In this document: positions 37,633-44,565 of the stretch, in pieces
How positions within the stretch are numbered: position 1 is the stretch's first letter
How the letters are laid out: each line of letters opens with the position of its first letter
Assembly (NCBI RefSeq): GCF_049977365.1
Contig: NZ_JBNGEN010000001.1
Coordinates: forward strand, 186,001 to 250,000
Origin: Brachymonas sp049977365
GTDB taxonomy: Bacteria; Pseudomonadota; Gammaproteobacteria; Burkholderiales; Burkholderiaceae_C
Length of the DNA stretch: 64,000 bases
Direction of reading: 5' to 3'
Notes under the pieces: generated by a model
The model's database searches: none
The model's input: the letters and a program-made list of their open reading frames with translations, nothing else
Told to the model about the DNA's origin: nothing
Program-made: the position numbers and the translations under genes

Positions 37633-38127
37633 ATGAGCCAGACGAGAACGGCTTCGGCTACCTATACGACTACCGATATCGAAAACGTTGTCCGGCGCGT
37701 GAAGGCAGATTTGGCCATGATCGCCGACAGCACCGGCGGATGGAGGTCTCAGAAGGCAGCCGATTATGCCCATGATGTCGAGGTGCTGGCCAAGGCGGGC
37801 TACCTCGCGTGGGTGGACGTGACCCTGCTGCAATATGGCGTCGAGCTGAAAGCCGTTCGCTTCGATGTTGATACCGACGCGGGAACGCTCAGCACCAGCC
37901 GTCCCGGCGGTGTGCTATGGCCGCGTGTGACCGATGCCGAACTGCGGATCGTGATCAGCTATACCAACGCCTACACGAGCGCGGCCCGCGAGGCGATGCG
38001 GAGCAAGCTCAAGATCGGCTGGACCACTTCTCATGCGGACACCAGCCACTCCGGCCTCAGCTCGTCTGGTAGCCGCAACTATGTCAGCAGCACCTACGGG
38101 ATGCAGAGAAAGGATTGGACCGCATGA
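37633..38127 (+). CDS. cap7: Bacterial HORMA-domain protein (Cap7-like)
   Basis: A 164-residue protein in the position of the CBASS HORMA sensor. In characterised type III CBASS the HORMA protein switches conformation on binding a closure peptide and then binds and activates the CD-NTase. Here a helical segment (residues 12-60: IENVVRRVKADLAMIADSTGGWRS and YAHDVEVLAKAGYL) is followed by beta-strands (WVDVTLLQYGVELKAVRFDV, DAELRIVISYTN) and a serine-rich flexible C-terminus resembling a safety-belt region. The call depends partly on its neighbours, since HORMA sequences diverge strongly. The TRIP13 start overlaps its stop (ATGA). Confidence 0.85.
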   Translation: MSQTRTASATYTTTDIENVVRRVKADLAMIADSTGGWRSQKAADYAHDVEVLAKAGYLAWVDVTLLQYGVELKAVRFDVDTDAGTLSTSRPGGVLWPRVTDAELRIVISYTNAYTSAAREAMRSKLKIGWTTSHADTSHSGLSSSGSRNYVSSTYGMQRKDWTA

Positions 38128-39020
38128 GCCAACCGAGCATTTTTGACAGCGAAATTGCGCTTCCGAACGATACGCTGGCCAAGCGCGAAAAGAGGCTGCT
38201 CGGCTTCGATCAGCGCTATGTCCGCGTTCACGACCAGCTTCGTCTCCTGCTGAATGTCGGCGCACTCGGTGACTGGAACAGAAAACATCATGGCGGAAAG
38301 CTTGTACTGTGCGATCTGGTTGCCGAGCAATATCCTCTTGTGATTTTTCACGGCGACGTCGGAACCGGTAAGACGGCCATGGCCGAATGCATTGCCAATC
38401 GTCTGGTCGCCGAGGCGCGCAGTTCGGATTCAATGCTGTTCAAGTTGTCGAACCGAGTGCGCGGTAATGGCATGGTCGGTGAAATGAGCACCCTTATTGC
38501 CGAAGCATTCCGTAAGGTTGCGCAGTCGGCTGGTAAGACACGGAGGGCGATCCTTATTATCGACGAAGGCGATAGCCTGGCGGCCTCCCGCGCACAGGAT
38601 CACAGCCATCATGAAGATAAGGTGGCAGTGAACACCTTGATCCAGGGTATCGACGATCTCAGGCAGTATGGTGGGCGGATCGTTGTGATCCTCTGCACCA
38701 ACCGGCTGTCTGTCCTCGACCCGGCCTTGCGCCGGCGGGCTGCCATCATCGAGACGTTCAGTCGCCCCAGCGATGCCGAGCGCCTGCAGCTTTTCCAGAT
38801 GGATCTAGCTGGCCTCGGACTTGCGCAATCCCAACTCGCCGAGTTGACGCGACTGACTGGCGCGCGAGATCGACACCCGTCCTGGACGTACTCGGATATT
38901 CGCACGCGGCTTTATCCTGCGGCGCTCGCCAAGGCGTATCCCGACCGCGCCCTCAGCTTCGCTGACCTGACGGCGATCGCATCTGCCCTTTATGCCTCTC
39001 CGATCATGGAGGACAAGTAA
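38124..39020 (+). CDS. cap6: TRIP13/Pch2-like AAA+ ATPase (Cap6)
   Basis: A 298-residue AAA+ remodeller. In type III CBASS it opens and releases the HORMA protein from the synthase, keeping the system off until needed. Walker A GDVGTGKT is at residues 77-84, Walker B ILIIDEGD at 143-150, sensor-1 asparagine N193 in ILCTNR, and the arginine-finger region ALRRRAA at 201-207. The substrate-loop region LSNRVRGNGMVGEMSTLI lies near 108-125. It overlaps the HORMA stop by 4 nt and shares 1 nt (TAATG) with the next gene. Confidence 0.93.
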   Translation: MSQPSIFDSEIALPNDTLAKREKRLLGFDQRYVRVHDQLRLLLNVGALGDWNRKHHGGKLVLCDLVAEQYPLVIFHGDVGTGKTAMAECIANRLVAEARSSDSMLFKLSNRVRGNGMVGEMSTLIAEAFRKVAQSAGKTRRAILIIDEGDSLAASRAQDHSHHEDKVAVNTLIQGIDDLRQYGGRIVVILCTNRLSVLDPALRRRAAIIETFSRPSDAERLQLFQMDLAGLGLAQSQLAELTRLTGARDRHPSWTYSDIRTRLYPAALAKAYPDRALSFADLTAIASALYASPIMEDK

Positions 39021-40186
39021 TGATCCGGTCTCCGCTCTTCGGTCGTCGCATCCACATTTCCGGCAGCGTCGTCAACGATCTGACGATCGCGCCGACAGCC
39101 GACGTTGAGTCAGCGCGCGAACTGATCGCCTTGCTGGTCAAGGAGCTCGTCAAACGTGGCACCAACTTTGTCATTCCCGTCGATGCCGAACCCAAGCGAA
39201 ACGTCGATGGGCTGCCTGTCTGCTTCGACTGGCTTGTCTGGAAAACGGTGAAGGACAGTCTCATCCATCGACCCCAGAATGTGCCGGGACCGTTCATTGT
39301 CGCTGTGCAGCACCACAAGACCGAGGAGCAAATACCCGACGAATACGTCGACCTGTGGGACGAGCTTCGTGCGTCCCAGTTGATCAAGATCGAGAGCGCA
39401 GCCTATTGGAACATGAACAGCAAGCGCATGGAGGCGCAGGCCCGTTGTGGTGACGTGCTGATTGCGCTTGGCGGCGACGAAGGGGTTCTGTATCTCGCGA
39501 ACCTCTATCACGATGCCGGAAAACCGATTGTGCCGCTGAACCTTCCAATTGGTGCCGAGACGAAGGGTGCGCGCCGGCTTTACGCCTTTGGCCTTGCAAG
39601 TGCTCAAACGCGCCGCCTGTTCCAGATCGCCGATGACGGGGATGCGCATGACTGGATCAACCGCATCGGCTTCCCAAAACGGCAGAGCATTCCCGATCGG
39701 GTCGCCGCCGTAATCGACCTGCTCGAATCTCTCGATCGCCCCAAGGCGTTCGCCGTGCGCCTGCTAAACCCCGGCCATGAAGATTACGCGAATGTGCAGG
39801 ATTTCTTCGACGTGGTGGCAAAGCCCGTGCTGGAAGATGAACTCGGCTATCGTCTGATCGTTATCGATGGACGGCAAACATATGATCATGCGCGGATCGA
39901 TCAGGAAATATTCGCCAAGCTCCATCGCAGCAGCGTTGTTCTTGCCGACATCACTGGCGCTCGGCCAAATTGCTTTCTCGAACTGGGCTACGCTCTGGGC
40001 CGTGGACTCCCGACCATGGTCACCGCGCGAGAGGGGGCGAACCTGCCGTTCGACATCGCGACATTCGCCGGTCATCACTGGAAAGCGAGCGGAAACGCCG
40101 ATGACCGCCGGCGGGCGTTTCGCGAGCATTGGAACGCGATCCGCAATCGTCCGACCCTCGTTCCTACGGAGCCTCTGATCTCATGA
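39020..40186 (+). CDS. Predicted CBASS effector: SLOG domain fused to TIR/deoxyribosyltransferase-like domain
   Basis: A 388-residue two-domain protein in the effector slot. Residues 8-178 look like a SLOG (STALD-type) nucleotide-binding domain: IHISGSV at 11-17 and CGDVLIALGGDEG at 143-155, with helices between. Residues 243-375 form a TIR/nucleoside 2-deoxyribosyltransferase-like domain: VVLADITGARPNCFLELGYALGRG at 306-329. E321 occupies the place of the catalytic glutamate of deoxyribosyltransferases (ELGYA). Related SLOG domains in Thoeris ThsA bind a cyclic ADP-ribose isomer. I infer that the SLOG half senses the CD-NTase product and the C-terminal half degrades NAD or a nucleotide. No NucC-type nuclease is present. 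Confidence 0.75.
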   Translation: MIRSPLFGRRIHISGSVVNDLTIAPTADVESARELIALLVKELVKRGTNFVIPVDAEPKRNVDGLPVCFDWLVWKTVKDSLIHRPQNVPGPFIVAVQHHKTEEQIPDEYVDLWDELRASQLIKIESAAYWNMNSKRMEAQARCGDVLIALGGDEGVLYLANLYHDAGKPIVPLNLPIGAETKGARRLYAFGLASAQTRRLFQIADDGDAHDWINRIGFPKRQSIPDRVAAVIDLLESLDRPKAFAVRLLNPGHEDYANVQDFFDVVAKPVLEDELGYRLIVIDGRQTYDHARIDQEIFAKLHRSSVVLADITGARPNCFLELGYALGRGLPTMVTAREGANLPFDIATFAGHHWKASGNADDRRRAFREHWNAIRNRPTLVPTEPLIS

Positions 40187-40737
40187 CCAGCCCTCGCGAG
40201 ATATTCGTTTCCGTCGATGTTGAAACCGCAGGGCCGATACCGGGTGAATACAGCCTGCTGTCGATCGGGGCTTGCTCCGCTTTCGATCCGGGTAACGGCT
40301 TCACCATCGAGATCAAACCCATCAACGACAGGTTCGACCCGAAGTCGCTGGAAGTGACCGGACTTTCGATGGAAGACCTGCGCCAGCGGGGGCTCGATCC
40401 CGAAGCCGCTATGAAAGCGTTTGCGAATTGGTTGGCGACTCTTGCTCATCCCGAAGACACGCTTGTCTTCGTCGGATTCAACGCTCCGTTCGACTGGTCT
40501 TTCGTGAACTACTATTTCCATCGCTTCATGGGACAAAACCCGTTCGGCTTCACCGCCTTAGATATAAAAGCGCTCTACATGGGGGCAACCGGCTCATCTT
40601 GGCGTGATACGCGGTCGAGTAAGATTGCAGAGTACCTCAACCCGAAATTGTCAGGCACCCATGACGCTCTGCAGGACGCGAGATATCAGGCGGAAATTTT
40701 TCGTCTGATACAACGAAATCTTATCTCAAGAAGTTGA
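40183..40737 (+). CDS. DEDDh 3'-5' exonuclease (Cap18-like)
   Basis: A 184-residue DnaQ-fold exonuclease. The catalytic set is complete: D12 and E14 in VDVETAG, D104 in FNAPFDW, H160 and D165 in THDALQDA. 3'-5' exonucleases of this type (called Cap18) occur as ancillary genes of CBASS operons; whether they degrade phage nucleic acid or trim the signal nucleotide is not settled. The start overlaps the effector stop by 4 nt, so the five genes from 36687 to 40737 form one translationally coupled operon, of which this is the last gene. Confidence 0.9.
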   Translation: MTSPREIFVSVDVETAGPIPGEYSLLSIGACSAFDPGNGFTIEIKPINDRFDPKSLEVTGLSMEDLRQRGLDPEAAMKAFANWLATLAHPEDTLVFVGFNAPFDWSFVNYYFHRFMGQNPFGFTALDIKALYMGATGSSWRDTRSSKIAEYLNPKLSGTHDALQDARYQAEIFRLIQRNLISRS

Positions 40738-40876
40738 AGTATGAACTTGCTGTGCAAGCTATTGATAAATCCTGCGATTTTTACTTTTAGAAAACGCACG
40801 CAAGTGCTTGTGATAAAAGAAAATTTTTCAGATTTCATGCCACGCTCTAGGCCCCGTTAAAACGGAGAAAAGAGAA
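40738..40876. other. AT-rich right border of the defence island
   Basis: 139 nt of clearly lower GC than both the operon and the chromosome beyond, without a gene. It ends near a short imperfect hairpin CCGTT-AA-AACGG (40855-40866). Confidence 0.6.
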
Positions 40877-40948
40877 GATTTGGGCGTGGAAATCACCGGA
40901 AAATGCCCGTGCTGGTCGTAGGCGGAACACCGTAATATGGCCCAAATC
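40877..40948. repeat. Inverted repeat at the island edge
   Basis: Perfect 9-bp arms GATTTGGGC (40877-40885) and GCCCAAATC (40940-40948), separated by 54 nt. It lies between the AT-rich island border and the tRNA-Ile terminator. It could be a folded RNA, the remnant of a small element, or a recombination site; no target duplication is visible. Confidence 0.4.
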
Positions 40949-40981
40949 CGCGCCAATGCTGGCGTCCGCAGCAGATAAAGA

Positions 40982-41006
40982 AAAAGCCAGCGCAAGGCTG
41001 GCTTTT
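40982..41006 (-). terminator. Terminator of the tRNA-Ile gene
   Basis: Stem AAAAGCCAGC / GCTGGCTTTT with a 5-nt loop. On the minus strand it lies directly after the tRNA 3' end and gives a U-rich 3' arm. Confidence 0.8.
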
Positions 41007-41011
41007 CAAAT

Positions 41012-41090
<79 letters not shown>

Positions 41091-41314
41091 TGGGTGGGGT
41101 TGCCGCGCTCCGTGAGGTGCTGGATAGGGACGCCTGACGGAGGGGCGGCGGGGCATGGGGCCGCGCGGGTGGCTGGTCATGCCGCTGGTTTCTGCAGTGC
41201 CTGCGCCTTGTGGGCGCGGGAAGGGAAGAAATCAGATCAACTGTACATTGTAAGGGATGCGGAAGGCAGGAACCGGCATAAGGCGCGTCGGCGTGGGGGC
41301 GTTGCCTGTCTGGT

Positions 41315-42664
41315 TCAGCTGCTGCTCTGTCCGAGGGCGGCGAGCGGGGAGAGGGGGGCGGTGGTGGCAGAGGCTTCGGGGGTGCGGGTGACCATGACCT
41401 GGTCGATGCGGTAGCTGTCGACGTCCATGACTTCGAAGGTGTAGTTCTCGAACTGGACGCAGTCGGTGCGCTTGGGCAGGCGGCGCAGCATGGTCATGAG
41501 GAAGCCGGCCAGGGTTTCGTAGCTGCCTTCGTGCGGGAGGCTGTCGATGCCGAGGGCGCGCATGACGTCGGAGATGGGGGTGATGCCGTCGATGAGCCAG
41601 GAGTTGTCGTCGCGGCGCACGATGAGTTCTTCTTCGTCGAGGGAGACGAGGTCGCCCATGACGGTGCTCATGACGTCGTTGAGGGTGACGACGCCGACGA
41701 TGATGCTGTATTCGTTGATGACGACGGCGAAGTCCTCGTGCACCTGCCGGAACTGGGTGAGGACTTCGGAGAGGGTGAGCTGGTCGGGGACGATGAGGAC
41801 CTTGTGGAGCAGGTTGGGCTCATGCAGGGAGAGGGGTTCGTTCTTGAGGGCACGCTGGAAGAGGTCCTTGGCGTCGACGTAGCCGACCACGTGGTCGAGG
41901 TCGCCGTCGACCACGGGGTAGGTGGAGAAGGGCTCCTCGGTGATGCGGGCGCGGATGAGGGCGTCGGAGTCGTTGAGGTCGAACCAGGCGATGCGGTCGC
42001 GGGTGGTCATGGCGCTGGCCACGGTGATGCTGTCGAGCTCGAAGACGTTTTCGATGACCTGCTGCTCGCTGCGGTCGAGCGTGCCGGACTGGGCGCCGGC
42101 TTCGGCCAGGGAGAGGATGTCGTCGGGGGTGACGCGGTCGTCGCGCTGGGTGGGGATGCCCCACAGGCGCAGAAAGAGGTCGGCGGTGCGGCTGTAGAGC
42201 CAGACGAGCGGCATGAGCAGCCGCACGACGACGTGCATGGGGCCGATGAGCCAGACGGCCAGCACTTCGGGTTCGGTCATGCCGATGCGCTTGGGGAGCA
42301 GGTCGGCAAACAGAATGAAGCACGAGGTGACGAGCACGAAGGAGAGCGTGGCGCTGACGGGGCCGATCAGGTGGGCCGGCAGCGAGGTGTAGGAGAGCAT
42401 CGAGTCGAGCCAGGGGGAGAGGCTGCCTTCGCCCACCACGCCGGCCAGGATGGCGATGGCGTTGACGCCGACCTGCACGGCGGTGAAGTAGTAGCCGGGC
42501 TGCTCCTGCACGGTCAGGACCCGCTCTGCGCGTGCATCTCCGTCATCGGCCAGTTGTCGCAGGCGCACGCGGCGCGAGGCGGCAAGCGAGATTTCGGCGA
42601 TGGCAAAGAACGCCGAGGCGATGATGAGGGCAAAGATGACGAGCAGGTCCTGAAGAAAAGTCAT
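41315..42664 (-). CDS. paeA: CNNM/CBS/CorC-domain membrane protein, PaeA (YtfL) type
   Basis: A 449-residue inner membrane protein. The N-terminal CNNM domain (about 1-180) has three to four membrane helices with AISLAAS-like AEISLAASRRVRLRQLADDGDARAERVL and FILFADLLPKRIGM. Two CBS domains follow (about 205-325: VASAMTTRDRIAWFDLND, FAVVINEYSIIVGVVTLNDVM). The C-terminal CorC_HlyC domain contains DNSWLIDGITPISDVMRALGI and NYTFEVMDVDSYRIDQVMVTR. The match to E. coli PaeA, a putrescine/cadaverine exporter, is close over the full length. Members are often annotated as hemolysin or magnesium/cobalt proteins; polyamine export here is inferred. Confidence 0.87.
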   Translation of the reverse strand: MTFLQDLLVIFALIIASAFFAIAEISLAASRRVRLRQLADDGDARAERVLTVQEQPGYYFTAVQVGVNAIAILAGVVGEGSLSPWLDSMLSYTSLPAHLIGPVSATLSFVLVTSCFILFADLLPKRIGMTEPEVLAVWLIGPMHVVVRLLMPLVWLYSRTADLFLRLWGIPTQRDDRVTPDDILSLAEAGAQSGTLDRSEQQVIENVFELDSITVASAMTTRDRIAWFDLNDSDALIRARITEEPFSTYPVVDGDLDHVVGYVDAKDLFQRALKNEPLSLHEPNLLHKVLIVPDQLTLSEVLTQFRQVHEDFAVVINEYSIIVGVVTLNDVMSTVMGDLVSLDEEELIVRRDDNSWLIDGITPISDVMRALGIDSLPHEGSYETLAGFLMTMLRRLPKRTDCVQFENYTFEVMDVDSYRIDQVMVTRTPEASATTAPLSPLAALGQSSS

Positions 42665-43049
42665 GTAATCACAATGTGGAAGGGGCCGGGGGCCCCGGAA
42701 TCATGGCCCGGGTTGCCCGCAAGGAGACTTGCGAGAAACCTGCCATGGCGGATGGTGGAGGGTGAATGAGAGAGCGAGGAAGAGAGGGGAGCAGGAACCC
42801 GCCATGCCCTCTCGTCCAGAGGACAAGGCTACCCGCGACCACGCGACGCCGCAAGAGGAAATGCCAGCGGCTGCGGAGCTGGCATGGGGAACGGTGTGGC
42901 CGGGTTGCCTCGTTCCGTTCCGTTCTGCCACATTCTGCCGTGACCACCGCCCGGATGTCCCGATGCGCGGCAGGCAGCGCATGGCTGGAGGGGCGGCACA
43001 GGTGACGCCAGCGGGGCGCGGAACAGAACAGAAGAGGGCGGCAGCAGGA
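42665..43049. other. Non-coding gap between paeA and grxD
   Basis: 385 nt upstream of paeA and downstream of grxD, both on the minus strand. No supported gene; it should contain the paeA promoter. No T-rich terminator seen for grxD. Confidence 0.5.
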
Positions 43050-43376
43050 TCAGGCGGCCTTGGGCTGGAGCAGTTGCTGGAGTTCGCCGCTTTCGTACAT
43101 TTCCATCATGATGTCCGAGCCGCCGATGAATTCGCCGTTCACGAAGAGCTGGGGAATGGTGGGCCAGTTGCTGTATTCCTTGATGCCCTGGCGGATGGCG
43201 TCGTCTTCGAGCACGTTGACGGTCTGGATCTGCTTGGTGTCGACGCCGCAGGCCTTGAGGATCTGGATGGCGCGCCCCGAGAAGCCGCACATGGGGAAGC
43301 TGGCGGTGCCCTTCATGAACAGCACGATGGGGTGGGTCTTGACGAGGGTGTCGATGCGTTGCTGGGTGTCACTCAT
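43050..43376 (-). CDS. grxD: Monothiol glutaredoxin GrxD
   Basis: A CGFS-type glutaredoxin of 108 residues that binds a [2Fe-2S] cluster with glutathione and takes part in Fe-S delivery with BolA proteins. The active site FPMCGFSGRA has its single cysteine at C30; TIPQLFVNGEFIGGSDIMMEMYESGEL is the glutathione-binding half. ATG 43376 gives MSDTQQRID; the frame is open upstream but without homology. It lies 253 nt downstream of prmC, part of the conserved prfA-prmC-grxD order. Confidence 0.95.
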   Translation of the reverse strand: MSDTQQRIDTLVKTHPIVLFMKGTASFPMCGFSGRAIQILKACGVDTKQIQTVNVLEDDAIRQGIKEYSNWPTIPQLFVNGEFIGGSDIMMEMYESGELQQLLQPKAA

Positions 43377-43629
43377 GGTGTGTGGTGCAGGATAGAAAAA
43401 GAAGGAAAAAGCCTGTAGTGTCCGGCGCAGACGGCAGGGCCACGGGCAGGCACGGGCATGGTGTGCGGAAACCTGGGGGTTCACGGCGGCCCGAATGCAC
43501 GGGGTGCTGCGGGCGTGCTGCAGGCCGGGCAAGAACCCGTGCCGGCGCAGCCGCGGCATGCTCCATTATCGTGGATCGGCAATACAGCTGTGGCGCGAGG
43601 GCTTGTCTGCCGTCAGTTGCGGGGCTGCT

Positions 43630-44484
43630 TCAGCCGATTTGGCCGCCGGTGCAGCGTGCGATGCCGGCCAGGTCGGTGCGGCTCTGCACTCTGGAGTATC
43701 CGGCCTCGTGCAGCAGATGCTGCACGGCGGGGGCCTGATCGTAGCCGTGTTCCAGGAGCAGCCAGCCGCCGGGGGCGAGCCGCGCTGGGGCCTGGGAGAT
43801 GAGGGAACGGATGTCGTCGAGCCCATCCGCCCCGCTGGCCAGGGCCGACAGGGGCTCGTGACGCAGGGCCGCAAGGTGGGGATCGTCCGCGCGGATGTAG
43901 GGCGGATTGCTCACGATGAGCGACAGCGCAGAGGCGATGCGCCCATCGAGCGCCTGGAGCCAGGAGCCCTGGGCGAACTGGATGGGGAGATGCAGGCGCT
44001 GCGCGTTGCTGCGGGCGACGGCGAGGGCATCGGCGCTGGCATCGGTGGCCCAGACGGTGGCCTGCGGGGCATGGTGTGCCAGGGCGCAGGCAATGGCGCC
44101 GCTGCCGGTGCCCAGGTCGGCGACCACGGGAGCAGGCCCCAGGTCGGGCAGCAGTTCCAGCGCCCAGTCCACCAAGGTTTCGGTGTCGGGGCGGGGGTCG
44201 AGCACGCGGGCATCGACGTGCAGCAGGAGGCCGTAGAACTCGTGGCGCCCGAGCAGGTAGGCCACGGGTTCGCCATCGAGCCGACGCAGAAGAAGGTTCT
44301 GCCAGCGTGCAAGGGCCTCTGGGGGCAGTACGTCGGTGTCATGTGCCAGCAGCCAGGCGCGCCCGGTATCCGCAGGCTGCCCGAGTGCTTCGAGCAGCAG
44401 GAGCTGTGCATCGAGCCGGGCCAGTCCCTGTCGGGCAGCATCCTGCAGGGTGGCGGCGATGGTGGGGGAGGGCGACATGGGCAT
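43630..44484 (-). CDS. prmC: Release factor glutamine methyltransferase PrmC (HemK)
   Basis: Methylates the glutamine of the GGQ motif in release factors RF1 and RF2. The protein has 284 residues. The SAM-binding motif VVADLGTGSGAIACALAHH is near 120 and the catalytic NPPY motif in LIVSNPPYIRADDPHL near 190. A second ATG two codons in (44478) is a possible alternative start. prfA, which encodes its substrate RF1, normally lies directly upstream; here a four-gene efflux operon separates them. Confidence 0.95.
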   Translation of the reverse strand: MPMSPSPTIAATLQDAARQGLARLDAQLLLLEALGQPADTGRAWLLAHDTDVLPPEALARWQNLLLRRLDGEPVAYLLGRHEFYGLLLHVDARVLDPRPDTETLVDWALELLPDLGPAPVVADLGTGSGAIACALAHHAPQATVWATDASADALAVARSNAQRLHLPIQFAQGSWLQALDGRIASALSLIVSNPPYIRADDPHLAALRHEPLSALASGADGLDDIRSLISQAPARLAPGGWLLLEHGYDQAPAVQHLLHEAGYSRVQSRTDLAGIARCTGGQIG

Positions 44485-44565
44485 GGAGCGGGCGACAGGG
44501 ACAGGAGCGCGGGCACCCCGGAGAGAGGGCCCGCTTCGGGGTGGGAGCCGATGCGATCGGAGCCT

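Noticed and set aside
39020..40186. Assignment of the effector as a plain nucleoside 2-deoxyribosyltransferase
   Set aside because: The ELGYA motif fits, but the SLOG domain and the CBASS position argue for a defence effector rather than nucleoside salvage.
40846..40857. GCTCTAGGCCCC near the island end resembling the tRNA 5' end GCTAGAGGCCC
   Set aside because: Only 9 of 11 positions match, and it matches the tRNA 5' rather than 3' end, so it is not a convincing attachment-site copy.
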